Notes under the pieces: model-generated
Databases searched by the model: none
What the model was told of the DNA's origin: nothing
The model's input: the letters and a program-made list of their open reading frames with translations, nothing else
Made by a program: the position numbers and the translations under genes
Source: Cellulomonas hominis
GTDB taxonomy: Bacteria > Actinomycetota > Actinomycetes > Actinomycetales > Cellulomonadaceae
Direction: 5' to 3'
NCBI RefSeq assembly: GCF_014201095.1
Contig: NZ_JACHDN010000001.1
Span: 2,666,001 to 2,730,000, forward strand
DNA: 64,000 nt
In this document: piece after piece, positions 36,852 to 45,528 of the stretch
How the letters are laid out: each line of letters starts with the position of its first letter
Position numbering within the stretch: the first letter of the stretch is position 1

Positions 36852-38561
36852 ATGGCATCTGACCTGCACGAACACCCCGACGGTGATCCCGTCGCGGATG
36901 TCGTGCTGCCCCGGTACGGGGCGGATGGTCGGTGCCTGACGGACTTCGGTCCGGACCCGGTGGCGGGGGCGGCGCGCACGGCGCAGCAGCGGCAGATCGA
37001 GGCGATCGCAGGGTGCCCGCCGGGGCCCGAGCTGGATGCGTGGTTGCGGGGCCTGGATCTGTCGGTGCTGCCCGCCGGTGTCGTGCTGGAGGTGGTGGCC
37101 GCGTGGGACCGGATGGAGTCCTACGCGCACGCCGGCAAGCTCGCCGCGGTAGCCGAGCTGGTGGTGCGCCCGACGATGGACCCCGACCGCACCCCGGGGC
37201 GTGGGGCCGCGCCGGTGGGGCGGGAGCGGGTGGTGGCCGGTGAGGTGGGGATGCGGTTGCGGTTGCCGGTGCTGACCGCCAGCCGGGTGGTGCGTGATGC
37301 GGTGCTGCTGGACGGGTTGCTGCAGGCGACCGGTGCGGCGTTGGCGACCGGTCATGTGGATGCCCGTAAAGCGGACACTCTGGTGCGTCGGGCGCGGGAC
37401 CTGCCCTATGAGGCCACGTTGGCGGTGGAGGATGCGGTGCTGCCGGACGCGGACCAGTGCTCGCACGCGCAGTTCGAGCAGCGGGTGGAGCACGCGATCG
37501 CCCTGGTCGACGCCGAGGGCGCCGCGCTCCGGCACGCCAAGGCCCGCGAGGGGCGGCGGGTCACGCACCCGCGGCGGCGGCCGGACGGGATGGCGGCGAT
37601 GTGGTGCGTCCTGAGCGCCCCGGACGCGGCCCGGTTGGACGGGGTGCTGGACCACACCGCCCGCGCCGCCCGCGCCCTGGGCGACCCGCGCACCCTGGAC
37701 CAGTTGCGCGCCGACGGGCTGCGCGACCTCGTTGTCGGGGACGTGCCGGCGGTGGAGGGTCCGGCGTTCGAGGTCCGCCTCCACCCGCCCGCATCGCGGC
37801 CGGTGCCGGTCGACCGGGCGTGGAGCACCCCGGGTGGACCGCTGCGCTCGCGCCCGATGGCACCGGAACCGACGGCCACGGTCACCCCGATCCCGGCCCC
37901 GCATCCCGCGACCGCAGGCACCGGGGCGACCGCCGCTCCCACCTCGGACGCCGCGGAACTCGCCACCCGCGCCCACCGTGGCCGCACCGGCTCGGGGTGC
38001 GGCACGTGCGGGGGTCGCCCGGGCGCGCAGGTGCGGGTCACGATCGCCGCGTCCACCCTGCTCGGTCTGGACGACCAGCCCGGGGACCTCGAGGGGTACG
38101 GGGCCATCGACGCGGTCACCGCCCGCGCCCTGGCCGCCGGCGGCGACTGGCAACGCATCGTCACCGACCCGCTCACCGAGCAGACCCTCGACGTCGGACG
38201 ACGCCGGTACCGACCACCGGCAGCACTCGACGAGCACGTGCGCGTCCGGGACAAGACCTGCGCGGCACCCGGCTGCACCGTGCCCGCGGCGCGAGCGGAC
38301 CTGGACCACACCATCGCCTACCACCCGCAACCCGGCGCCCCACCCGACACACCCCTGGGCGGCACCGACGCGGGCAACCTCGGGCCGCTGTGCCGCGCCC
38401 ACCACCGCCTCAAGACCGTCGGCGGGTTCCGGCTGCGGCAGATCGCACCCGGCCTGTTCGAGTGGATCACCCCCACCGGCCACCGCTACCTCGTACGCCC
38501 CGGCACCGGACGCTCCCTCCACACGACCACCGTCCCCCACGACGCCGAACCACCGTTCTGA
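36852..38561 (+). CDS. DUF222 / HNH endonuclease domain protein (13E12-type)
   Basis: 569 aa. The N-terminal DUF222 domain (about 50-330) contains LSVLPAGVVLEVVAAWDRME and ATGHVDARKADTLV. The C-terminal HNH nuclease motif is complete: CAAPGCTVPAARADLDH, then GNLGPLCRAHHRLKT. The family is present in many copies in actinobacterial genomes (REP13E12 in Mycobacterium) and behaves like a mobile or selfish repeat. Codons here use more T-ending and G-rich alternatives (GAT, CGT, TTG) than the neighbours, which fits transfer. Its last codons and stop are part of an imperfect direct repeat that recurs 47 bp downstream. Confidence 0.88.
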   Translation: MASDLHEHPDGDPVADVVLPRYGADGRCLTDFGPDPVAGAARTAQQRQIEAIAGCPPGPELDAWLRGLDLSVLPAGVVLEVVAAWDRMESYAHAGKLAAVAELVVRPTMDPDRTPGRGAAPVGRERVVAGEVGMRLRLPVLTASRVVRDAVLLDGLLQATGAALATGHVDARKADTLVRRARDLPYEATLAVEDAVLPDADQCSHAQFEQRVEHAIALVDAEGAALRHAKAREGRRVTHPRRRPDGMAAMWCVLSAPDAARLDGVLDHTARAARALGDPRTLDQLRADGLRDLVVGDVPAVEGPAFEVRLHPPASRPVPVDRAWSTPGGPLRSRPMAPEPTATVTPIPAPHPATAGTGATAAPTSDAAELATRAHRGRTGSGCGTCGGRPGAQVRVTIAASTLLGLDDQPGDLEGYGAIDAVTARALAAGGDWQRIVTDPLTEQTLDVGRRRYRPPAALDEHVRVRDKTCAAPGCTVPAARADLDHTIAYHPQPGAPPDTPLGGTDAGNLGPLCRAHHRLKTVGGFRLRQIAPGLFEWITPTGHRYLVRPGTGRSLHTTTVPHDAEPPF

Positions 38562-38635
38562 CACCCCGCCGGTTTCCCGCTCCGGCACATGCGGGGTCCC
38601 CGTTCTGACACCTCGAGGGCTTCCCCGGTCCGGCG
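38553..38635 (+). repeat. Imperfect direct repeat spanning the 3' end of the HNH gene
   Basis: CCGTTCTGACACC occurs at 38553-38565 (containing the TGA stop) and again at 38600-38612. Similarity continues in both copies for about 35 nt (then CG, GG, TTCCC and TCCGGC in order). This could be a duplicated insertion or recombination site. Confidence 0.6.
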
Positions 38636-38774
38636 CCCCGCCGACCCCGTCCCACCCGTGCCGAGCACCACACCGCCGCCGCCCCGACCCGCGCCTCCAG
38701 GGAGAACACCGTGCCGAACCGCCCTCGTCCGGAACCACGCCCGCCGGGCGGCTGTGGGTGTCGGTGGTGACGCC

Positions 38775-38780
38775 TAGGCT
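38775..38780 (+). promoter_or_regulatory. pcrA -10 element
   Basis: TAGGCT lies 10 nt before the ATG at 38791, giving at most a very short leader. Confidence 0.35.
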
Positions 38781-38790
38781 TGGTCCCGCC

Positions 38791-41358
38791 ATGACGTCGC
38801 TCTTCGAGAACCTGCCCCTGCCCGGCCTCGCCCTCTCCGACCTCGGTCGCCTGCCCGCCGCAGTCCCGCCGCGCGCGGACGGCGCCGACGACGACCCGGG
38901 CGCGGGTGCCGACGCCGACCGGGGCGAGCGCGGCGACCGCGGTGCCCGGCGCGCCCCGGCCGTGGACGCCGACGCGCTGCTCGTCGGGCTGAACCCGCAG
39001 CAGCGCGCCGCGGTGCTGCACCACGGCGGTCCGCTGCTGATCGTCGCGGGCGCCGGCTCCGGCAAGACCCGGGTCCTCACGCACCGCATCGCGCACCTGC
39101 TCGCCACCCGGCAGGCCCGGGCGGGGGAGATCCTCGCGATCACGTTCACCAACAAGGCGGCGGCCGAGATGCGTGAGCGCGTCGCGTCGCTGGTGGGGCC
39201 GTCGGCGCGGGCGATGTGGGTGTCGACGTTCCACTCGGCGTGCGTCCGGATCCTGCGCCGCGAGGCCACGACGCTGGGGCTGCGGTCGTCGTTCTCGATC
39301 TACGACGCGGCGGACTCGCAGCGGCTGCTCACCCTGGTGGCCCGCGAGCTCGACCTCGACCCGAAGAAGTACCCGCCGAAGGCGCTGGCATCGAAGATCT
39401 CGAACCTCAAGGACGAGCTGGTCGACCCGGACACGTTCGCGTCGACGAACGGCGGGTCGGCGGGCAACGACTTCGACCAGACGCTGGCCCAGGTGTACAC
39501 GCGGTACCAGCAGCGGCTGCGGCAGGCGAACGCCCTGGACTTCGACGACCTCATCATGACGACGGTCAACCTGCTGCAGGCGTTCCCGGCAGTGGCCGAG
39601 CACTACCGGCGGCGCTTCCGGCACGTGCTGGTGGACGAGTACCAGGACACGAACCACGCGCAGTACGTCCTGGTCCGCGAGCTCGCGGGTGCGGGGGCGG
39701 ACGGGGACGACGTGCCGCGCGGCGAGCTGACCGTGGTGGGTGACGCGGACCAGTCCATCTACGCGTTCCGGGGCGCGAGCATCCGCAACATCATGGAGTT
39801 CGAGGCGGACTACCCGGACGCGACGACGATCCTGCTGGAGCAGAACTACCGCTCGACGCAGACGATCCTGTCGGCCGCGAACGCGGTGATCAGCAAGAAC
39901 CCGGGCCGGAAGCCGAAGCGGCTGTGGACCGACTCGGGCTCCGGCCCGAAGATCGTGGCCTACGTGGCGGACAACGAGCACGAGGAGGCCCGGTTCGTCG
40001 CGGAGGAGATCGACCGGCTCGGGGACTCCGACGGCGTGCGTCCGGGCGACGTGGCGATCTTCTACCGCGCGAACGCGCAGTCCCGCGCGCTGGAGGAGGT
40101 GCTGATCCGCGTCGGCCTGCCGTACAAGGTCGTCGGCGGCACCCGCTTCTACGAGCGCAAGGAGATCAAGGACGCCGTCGCCTACCTGCGGGCGATCGCC
40201 AACCCGGACGACGACGTCAACCTGCGTCGCATCCTCAACGTGCCGAAGCGCGGGCTGGGCGACCGGTCGGAGGCGATGGTCGCCGGCTTCGCGGAGCGCG
40301 AGCGGATCTCGTTCGGCGCGGCGCTGGACCGGCTGGACGAGGTGCCGGGTCTCGGCACGCGGGCGGTGACGGGGCTGCGGGCGTTCGCGGAGATGATGTC
40401 CGACGTCCGCACGCTGGCCGACACCGGTGCGGGGCCGGCGGAGATCCTCGGGTCCGTGCTGGACCGGTCGGGCTACCTGGCGGAGCTGCGTGCGAGCGAG
40501 GACCCGCAGGACCAGACGCGCGTGGAGAACCTGGCCGAGCTGCACGCCGTGGCCAGCGAGTTCGAGCAGTCGGAGCCCGAGGGCGACCTCGCCGACTTCC
40601 TGGAGCGGGTGTCGCTGGTGGCGGACTCCGACCAGATCCCCTCGGACGACGGCGGGGACGGCGACGCGGACGACAAGCCGGACCAGGGCGTCATCACGCT
40701 GATGACCCTGCACACGGCGAAGGGCCTGGAGTTCCCGGTGGTGTTCCTCACCGGCATGGAGGACGGGACGTTCCCGCACATGCGGTCGCTGGCGGACACC
40801 GACCAGCTCGCGGAGGAGCGCCGGCTGGCGTACGTGGGGCTGACCCGGGCGCGGGAGCGGCTGTACATCTCGCGCGCGGCGGTCCGCACGGCCTGGGGCG
40901 TGCCGAACGAGTTCCCGCCGAGCCGGTTCCTCGACGACCTGCCGGAGGAGCTGCTCGACTGGCGCCGGCGCGAGTCCTCGAACGACCGGCTGCGTGGCCC
41001 GGGCGGGTTCCTCGGCGGCCGGTCGGGGTACTCCTCGGGCGGCTCGGGCGGCTACGGCGGCGGGTCCGCCGGCGGCGGGGGCGGCGGCTGGCGCAAGGAG
41101 TCCGCCACGCGGCGCAGCTCCGAGCCCCCGCGGAAGGCCCCGGGGTCGGGCGGCGCGACGTTCGGCTCGGCGACGCCCCGCCCGGACGCGGCGATCCCGA
41201 CGCTGTCGGTCGGCGACCGGGTGACGCACGACGCCTACGGGCTCGGCACGGTGGTCGCGGTCGAGGGCGGCGGGCCGAACGCGGTGGCGAAGGTCGACTT
41301 CGGCTCGGAGGGGACGAAGCGGCTGCTGCTGCGGTACTCGCCGGTCACGAAGCTCTGA
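38791..41358 (+). CDS. pcrA: ATP-dependent DNA helicase PcrA/UvrD
   Basis: 855 aa. Superfamily 1A 3'-5' helicase for repair and removal of RecA or stalled polymerase. After an Ala/Asp-rich leader of about 70 residues come LNPQQRAAVLHHGGPLLIVA, Walker A AGAGSGKT, motif Ia ITFTNKAAAEMRERV, motif II VDEYQDTN, motif III VVGDADQSIYAFRGA, motif IV LEQNYRST, motif V TLMTLHTAKGLEFPVVFLTG and motif VI VGLTRARERLY. A Gly/Ser-rich linker leads to a C-terminal Tudor-like domain (VGDRVTHDAYGLGTVVAVEG) that in PcrA contacts RNA polymerase. Confidence 0.96.
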   Translation: MTSLFENLPLPGLALSDLGRLPAAVPPRADGADDDPGAGADADRGERGDRGARRAPAVDADALLVGLNPQQRAAVLHHGGPLLIVAGAGSGKTRVLTHRIAHLLATRQARAGEILAITFTNKAAAEMRERVASLVGPSARAMWVSTFHSACVRILRREATTLGLRSSFSIYDAADSQRLLTLVARELDLDPKKYPPKALASKISNLKDELVDPDTFASTNGGSAGNDFDQTLAQVYTRYQQRLRQANALDFDDLIMTTVNLLQAFPAVAEHYRRRFRHVLVDEYQDTNHAQYVLVRELAGAGADGDDVPRGELTVVGDADQSIYAFRGASIRNIMEFEADYPDATTILLEQNYRSTQTILSAANAVISKNPGRKPKRLWTDSGSGPKIVAYVADNEHEEARFVAEEIDRLGDSDGVRPGDVAIFYRANAQSRALEEVLIRVGLPYKVVGGTRFYERKEIKDAVAYLRAIANPDDDVNLRRILNVPKRGLGDRSEAMVAGFAERERISFGAALDRLDEVPGLGTRAVTGLRAFAEMMSDVRTLADTGAGPAEILGSVLDRSGYLAELRASEDPQDQTRVENLAELHAVASEFEQSEPEGDLADFLERVSLVADSDQIPSDDGGDGDADDKPDQGVITLMTLHTAKGLEFPVVFLTGMEDGTFPHMRSLADTDQLAEERRLAYVGLTRARERLYISRAAVRTAWGVPNEFPPSRFLDDLPEELLDWRRRESSNDRLRGPGGFLGGRSGYSSGGSGGYGGGSAGGGGGGWRKESATRRSSEPPRKAPGSGGATFGSATPRPDAAIPTLSVGDRVTHDAYGLGTVVAVEGGGPNAVAKVDFGSEGTKRLLLRYSPVTKL

Positions 41359-41396
41359 CCTGCGCGGAGGGGGCCGGATCGGGCAGGATCGTCGTC

Positions 41397-42062
41397 ATGC
41401 GCAGCCCCCTGTTCGACCAGGCCAACGCCGAGGTCCAGTCCGCCGACCGCTACGCCCTGCAGAGCACGAAGATGCTCAAGGTGACCCTCGGGCCCGACGT
41501 GCTCGCCGCCAAGGGCGCGATGGTCGCGCACCAGGGCCAGGTCCAGTTCCACCACGAGTCGTCCGGCTCGCTGGCGCGGTTCGTCAAGCGCGCGGTGAGC
41601 GCCGACGACCAGGCGCTGATGCGGGTCTCCGGCCCGGGCGAGGTGTTCTTCGCGCGGTCGGCGGAGCACGTGTTCCTGCTGCAGCTCGAGGGCGACGCGA
41701 TCAGCGTGGGCGGGTCGTCGCTGCTGGCGTTCGACGCGGAGCTGCACTGGGACATCCACCGCACGAAGGGGGCGGGGATGATGACGGGTGGGTTCTTCAA
41801 CACGCTCGTCCAGGGGAACGGCACGGTGGCGCTGACGTCGCACGGCCAGCCGATGATCCTGGACTGCTCCCAGCAGCCGACCTACGTGGACCCGAACGCG
41901 GCCGTGTGCTGGTCGGCGAACCTCACCCCGGGGGTCGTGTCCAGCATGAACATGAGCTCGATGCTGCGCGGCGGCTCCGGGGAGGCGTTCCAGTACGCGT
42001 TCCACGGCCCGGGCTTCGTCGTCGTGCAGCCCTCCGAGGGCTTCCCGATGGTGACCGGCTGA
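41397..42062 (+). CDS. AIM24 family protein
   Basis: 221 aa, one AIM24/TRAP-like beta domain: ALQSTKMLKVTL, GAMVAHQGQVQFHHE, ISVGGSSLLAFDAELHWDI and GFVVVQPSEGFP. The family is of unknown biochemical function in bacteria. The ATG has CAGGAT 7 nt upstream and no Shine-Dalgarno, like other putative leaderless genes here. It stands 38 nt after pcrA on the same strand. Confidence 0.88.
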   Translation: MRSPLFDQANAEVQSADRYALQSTKMLKVTLGPDVLAAKGAMVAHQGQVQFHHESSGSLARFVKRAVSADDQALMRVSGPGEVFFARSAEHVFLLQLEGDAISVGGSSLLAFDAELHWDIHRTKGAGMMTGGFFNTLVQGNGTVALTSHGQPMILDCSQQPTYVDPNAAVCWSANLTPGVVSSMNMSSMLRGGSGEAFQYAFHGPGFVVVQPSEGFPMVTG

Positions 42063-42064
42063 GG

Positions 42065-42178
42065 TCAGCCCAGCCGGTCCACGATCGCCGCGGCCTCCGC
42101 GAGCGTCAGCCACGGCGCCTGCCGCCTGACCTCGCGCGCCGCAGCGACGGGACCGCCCTGCGCCCGCTGCTCGCGCAC
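42065..42178 (-). CDS. Possible micro-protein resembling the ribosomal L7/L12 C-terminal helix-turn
   Basis: 37 aa from a GTG at 42178 to the stop at 42065. The sequence reads like a real domain (GGPVAAAREVRRQAPWLTLA then EAAAIVDRL), matching the L7/L12 C-terminal pattern of an Ala-rich helix, a turn and EAxxxVDxL. Upstream of the GTG the frame stays open and protein-like for about 15 residues (PPLDVE) but has no start codon, so the gene may begin elsewhere or be a remnant. It lies 137 nt past the Clp-N gene stop on the same strand. Confidence 0.35.
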   Translation of the reverse strand: MREQRAQGGPVAAAREVRRQAPWLTLAEAAAIVDRLG

Positions 42179-42315
42179 CCGCTCGACGTCCAGCGGCGGG
42201 TCGGCGCGCAGGGCCGGGTCGGCCGGTGTGCCGCCGCCGCTGCTGCCCGCCGGGGGACTGCGGACCCCGTCGGCGCGCCGATGACGTGGGGTGACGGTCG
42301 CCCGTCCGGAAGGCG

Positions 42316-42855
42316 TCAGGCGGCGGCGTCGGCGGCGAGCCGGGCGGTGACGTCCGCGGCGAGCGCGGCCGGGTCGACGCCGGCGCGGACGAGCAGGGCG
42401 TGCCCGTCGGTGTCGGTGAGCCGGACGACCGCCAGCAGGACGTGACCGGCCTCGATGCGGCGGTGCCCGAGGCGGATCGCCTCCCGGAGGGCGACCTCCA
42501 GGGTCTTCTTGGCCTCGCGCGTGAACGGCAGGTGGCCCGACGACGGCCCGGACCGCCGCCCTGCCCGGTCGAGGGCGCCGGCGCCGAACACCGCGTCGGC
42601 CTGCCGCCGCACGGCGTCGAGGTCGATGCCGAGCGCCGCCAGCGCCCCGGCGTCGAGGCTGTCGGAGTCGAACCGGTCGAGCAGGGTCCCCGCGTCGGCG
42701 CCGTGGGCGGCGAGGACCTCGGTCGCCGGGTCGTCGGCGCGGGCCAGCGCGACGACGAGGTGGGCGGGGGTGATGCGGGGGTCGCCGAGGTCGCGGGCGA
42801 CCTCCTGGGCGTGCACGACGGTCCGCCGGGCGCCGGCGGTGAACCTCTCGAACAT
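42316..42855 (-). CDS. Clp N-domain (double Clp repeat) protein
   Basis: 179 aa. Two Clp_N repeats: MFERFTAGARRTVVHAQEVA with RITPAHLVVALARADD, then LPFTREAKKTLEVALREAIR with RIEAGHVLLAVVRLTD. There is no ATPase, so this is a stand-alone substrate-binding or adaptor-like Clp N protein, not ClpC. GAAGGAG precedes the ATG. It is cotranscribed with the small HTH protein 36 nt upstream. Such pairs are recurrent in Actinobacteria; the target is unknown. Confidence 0.9.
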   Translation of the reverse strand: MFERFTAGARRTVVHAQEVARDLGDPRITPAHLVVALARADDPATEVLAAHGADAGTLLDRFDSDSLDAGALAALGIDLDAVRRQADAVFGAGALDRAGRRSGPSSGHLPFTREAKKTLEVALREAIRLGHRRIEAGHVLLAVVRLTDTDGHALLVRAGVDPAALAADVTARLAADAAA

Positions 42856-42891
42856 GGCGGTCTCCTTCGGGGTCGGACCCAGGGCGAGGGG

Positions 42892-43158
42892 TCAGGGGGT
42901 GCGGCGGTGGTGCTTCTGGTGCACGGCCTGCCGGCTGACGCCGAGCGCGTCGGCGACGTCCTGCCAGGACCACCCGAGCTCGCGCGCCCGGGCGACCTGC
43001 AGCGCCTCGAGCCGGTCGGCGAGCGCCCGCAGCGAGCGGACGGCCCGAAGCCCGGTGGCCGGGTCGGCGGCGGTGGCGGCGGCGAGCGCCCCGGCGGCCC
43101 CGGGGTCCGGGGGGTCGTCGGGAGCGACGGGACGAGCGGGACGAGCGGGATCGGCCAT
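42892..43158 (-). CDS. Small helix-turn-helix protein paired with Clp-N gene
   Basis: 88 aa. The first half is Pro/Ala-rich; the second half is a helix (LRALADRLEALQVARARELG) plus a helix-turn-helix (WSWQDVADALGVSRQAVHQK) ending in a basic tail. It is the first gene of the two-gene unit. Two identical-arm palindromes lie directly upstream, so self-regulation is likely. Confidence 0.88.
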   Translation of the reverse strand: MADPARPARPVAPDDPPDPGAAGALAAATAADPATGLRAVRSLRALADRLEALQVARARELGWSWQDVADALGVSRQAVHQKHHRRTP

Positions 43159-43160
43159 GC

Positions 43161-43204
43161 GTCAAGGTTGGTTGACACTCCGGCGGCTGTCAAGTCGTGT
43201 TGAC
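43161..43204. promoter_or_regulatory. Twin operators GTCAA-N6-TTGAC upstream of HTH/Clp-N pair
   Basis: Copies at 43161-43176 and 43189-43204 have the same arms and 6-nt spacer and are centred 28 bp apart. The first begins 3 nt before the start codon. TTGAC can also serve as -35 sequence. The small HTH protein is the likely ligand. Confidence 0.6.
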
Positions 43205-43226
43205 GTCCCGCTGCGACCTGGGTCAC

Positions 43227-43246
43227 ATATCTCGACGTGGAGATAT
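43227..43246. promoter_or_regulatory. Operator-like palindrome TATCTC-N6-GAGATA at sucC promoter
   Basis: ATATCTCGACGTGGAGATAT, arms of 7 bp. Its right arm occupies the -35 position (17-nt spacing) relative to TACCAT at 43263-43268. The arms and spacing match the palindrome at the XRE-murA promoter. Confidence 0.6.
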
Positions 43247-43262
43247 CTCCCGCCCCGGGGGC

Positions 43263-43268
43263 TACCAT
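43263..43268 (+). promoter_or_regulatory. sucC -10 element
   Basis: TACCAT gives a transcription start near 43275 and a leader of about 57 nt that carries GGAAGGA before the GTG at 43332. Confidence 0.45.
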
Positions 43269-43331
43269 CGAGCGCGGCAGAGCAGCCGCATCCCGCGACG
43301 GGACCGCAGGGCGAGGGAAGGACCGCAGCAG

Positions 43332-44516
43332 GTGGACCTGTTCGAGTACCAGGCACGCGACATGTTCGAACGGCACGGGGTGCCCGTCCTCTCCGGGGTC
43401 GTCGCGACGACGCCCGCCGAGGCGCGCGCGGCGGCCGAGACCCTGCTGGGCGCCGACGGCGCGACCGGCGTCGTGGTCGTCAAGGCGCAGGTGAAGACCG
43501 GGGGACGGGGCAAGGCGGGCGGCGTGAAGCTCGCCCGGTCCGCGGAGGAGGCCGAGCAGCGCGCGGCCGAGATCCTCGGCATGGACATCAAGGGCCACAC
43601 CGTGCACCGGGTGATGGTCGCCGCCGGCGCGAGCATCGCGAAGGAGTACTACTTCTCCCTGCTGCTCGACCGGGCGGAGCGCCGGTACCTCGCCATGGCG
43701 AGCGTCGAGGGCGGCATGGAGATCGAGCAGCTCGCGGTGGAGCGCCCCGAGGCGCTCGCGAAGGTCCCGGTGGACCCCCGCGTCGGCATCGACCAGGCCA
43801 AGGCCGACGAGATCGTCGCCGCCGCCGGCTTCGACGCCGAGGTCGCGCCGAAGGTCGCCGCGGTGCTGACGACGCTGTGGGACGTGTACCGCGAGGAGGA
43901 CGCCACGCTCGTCGAGGTGAACCCGCTCGTGCTCACCGGGGACGGCCGGGTGGTCGCGCTCGACGGCAAGGTCACCCTGGACGGCAACGCGGACTTCCGC
44001 CACGAGGACCACGCCGCGCTCGAGGACGCCGCCGCGGCGGACCCGCTCGAGGCGCGCGCGAAGGAGAAGGACCTCAACTACGTCAAGCTCGACGGCGAGG
44101 TCGGCGTCATCGGCAACGGCGCGGGCCTGGTCATGAGCACGCTCGACGTGGTCGCGTACGCCGGGCAGCAGCACGGCGGCGTGAAGCCGGCGAACTTCCT
44201 CGACATCGGCGGCGGCGCCTCGGCCGAGGTGATGGCGGCGGGTCTGGACATCATCCTGTCCGACCCGCAGGTCAAGGCCGTGTTCGTCAACGTGTTCGGC
44301 GGCATCACGGCGTGCGACGCGGTCGCGAACGGCATCGTGGCGGCCCTGGGCATCCTCGGCGACCACGCGACGAAGCCGCTGGTCGTGCGGCTGGACGGCA
44401 ACAACGTGGTGGCGGGCCGGCGCATCCTGCGCGACGCCGCGCACCCGCTCGTCACGCTGGCGGACACGATGGACGGGGGCGCCGCCGAGGCCGCGCGCCT
44501 GGCCGCGACCGCCTGA
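43332..44516 (+). CDS. sucC: Succinyl-CoA synthetase, beta subunit
   Basis: 394 aa. With SucD converts succinyl-CoA to succinate with nucleotide phosphorylation in the TCA cycle. ATP-grasp domain at the N-terminus ([40 protein letters not shown]), then the CoA-ligase domain ([43 protein letters not shown]). The GTG start has GGAAGGA 11 nt upstream. sucD follows after 55 nt. Confidence 0.97.
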   Translation: MDLFEYQARDMFERHGVPVLSGVVATTPAEARAAAETLLGADGATGVVVVKAQVKTGGRGKAGGVKLARSAEEAEQRAAEILGMDIKGHTVHRVMVAAGASIAKEYYFSLLLDRAERRYLAMASVEGGMEIEQLAVERPEALAKVPVDPRVGIDQAKADEIVAAAGFDAEVAPKVAAVLTTLWDVYREEDATLVEVNPLVLTGDGRVVALDGKVTLDGNADFRHEDHAALEDAAAADPLEARAKEKDLNYVKLDGEVGVIGNGAGLVMSTLDVVAYAGQQHGGVKPANFLDIGGGASAEVMAAGLDIILSDPQVKAVFVNVFGGITACDAVANGIVAALGILGDHATKPLVVRLDGNNVVAGRRILRDAAHPLVTLADTMDGGAAEAARLAATA

Positions 44517-44571
44517 GCGCCGCCCGAGACCAGCTTCGACGCAGAGACGCAGAGACGAGAGACAGCGCAAA

Positions 44572-45468
44572 ATGGCGATCTTCCTGACCGCGGAGTCCAA
44601 GGTCATCGTGCAGGGCATGACCGGCTCCGAAGGCAGCAAGCACACGACCCGGATGCTGGCGGCCGGCACGACCATCGTGGGCGGCGTGAACCCCCGCAAG
44701 GCCGGCACCAGCGTCGAGTACCCGCGCGGCGACGGCTCCGGCCTCACCGTGGCGATCCCCGTGTTCGGCTCGGTGCAGCAGGCCGTCGACGCCACCCGCG
44801 CCGACGTGTCGGTGATCTTCGTGCCGCCGGCCTTCACCAAGGCCGCCGTGATCGAGGCCGTCGACGCGGGCGTGCCGCTGATCGTGATCATCACCGAGGG
44901 CGTCCCGGTCGCCGACACCGCCGAGTTCTTCGCGTACGCGCAGGACAAGGGCGTGCGGCTGGTCGGCCCCAACTGCCCCGGCCTGATCAGCCCCGGGAAG
45001 TCGAACGTCGGCATCATCCCCGCGGACATCACGGGCCCGGGCCGGATCGGGCTGGTGTCGAAGTCCGGCACGCTGACCTACCAGATGATGTACGAGCTGC
45101 GGGACCTCGGGTTCTCGACGGCCGTCGGCATCGGCGGCGACCCGATCATCGGCACCACGCACATCGACGCCCTCGCGGCGTTCGAGGCGGACCCCGACAC
45201 CGACCTCATCGTGCTCATCGGCGAGATCGGCGGCGACGCGGAGGAGCGGGCGGCCGCGTACATCTCCGCGCACGTGACGAAGCCGGTCGTCGGCTACGTC
45301 GCCGGCTTCACCGCCCCGGAGGGCAAGACGATGGGCCACGCCGGCGCGATCGTCTCCGGCTCCGCGGGCACCGCGCAGGCGAAGAAGGAGGCCCTCGAGG
45401 CCGCCGGGGTGAAGGTCGGCACGACGCCGACCGAGACCGCCGAGCTCGCCCGGGCGCTCCTGAGCTGA
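44572..45468 (+). CDS. sucD: Succinyl-CoA synthetase, alpha subunit
   Basis: 298 aa. A CoA-binding Rossmann domain ([34 protein letters not shown]) and a ligase domain with the phosphorylated His in [40 protein letters not shown] and the nucleotide-specificity region are intact. The leader between sucC and sucD contains short tandem GACGCAGA repeats. A hairpin follows the stop. Confidence 0.97.
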   Translation: MAIFLTAESKVIVQGMTGSEGSKHTTRMLAAGTTIVGGVNPRKAGTSVEYPRGDGSGLTVAIPVFGSVQQAVDATRADVSVIFVPPAFTKAAVIEAVDAGVPLIVIITEGVPVADTAEFFAYAQDKGVRLVGPNCPGLISPGKSNVGIIPADITGPGRIGLVSKSGTLTYQMMYELRDLGFSTAVGIGGDPIIGTTHIDALAAFEADPDTDLIVLIGEIGGDAEERAAAYISAHVTKPVVGYVAGFTAPEGKTMGHAGAIVSGSAGTAQAKKEALEAAGVKVGTTPTETAELARALLS

Positions 45469-45479
45469 CCTCGCGGCGC

Positions 45480-45504
45480 GCCGGGGCGGTTCGGCCGCCC
45501 CGGC
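45480..45504 (+). terminator. Hairpin terminator after sucD
   Basis: 10-bp stem GCCGGGGCGG / CCGCCCCGGC with loop TTCGG, 12 nt after the stop and 25 nt before the next start. Confidence 0.65.
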
Positions 45505-45528
45505 CGCCGTGGCGGGGACCATGGTGCG

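Noticed and set aside
42179..42315. Extending the micro-ORF upstream to join the Clp-N gene
   Set aside because: The frames differ and no start codon exists; a frameshift would be needed and the Clp-N protein already ends normally.
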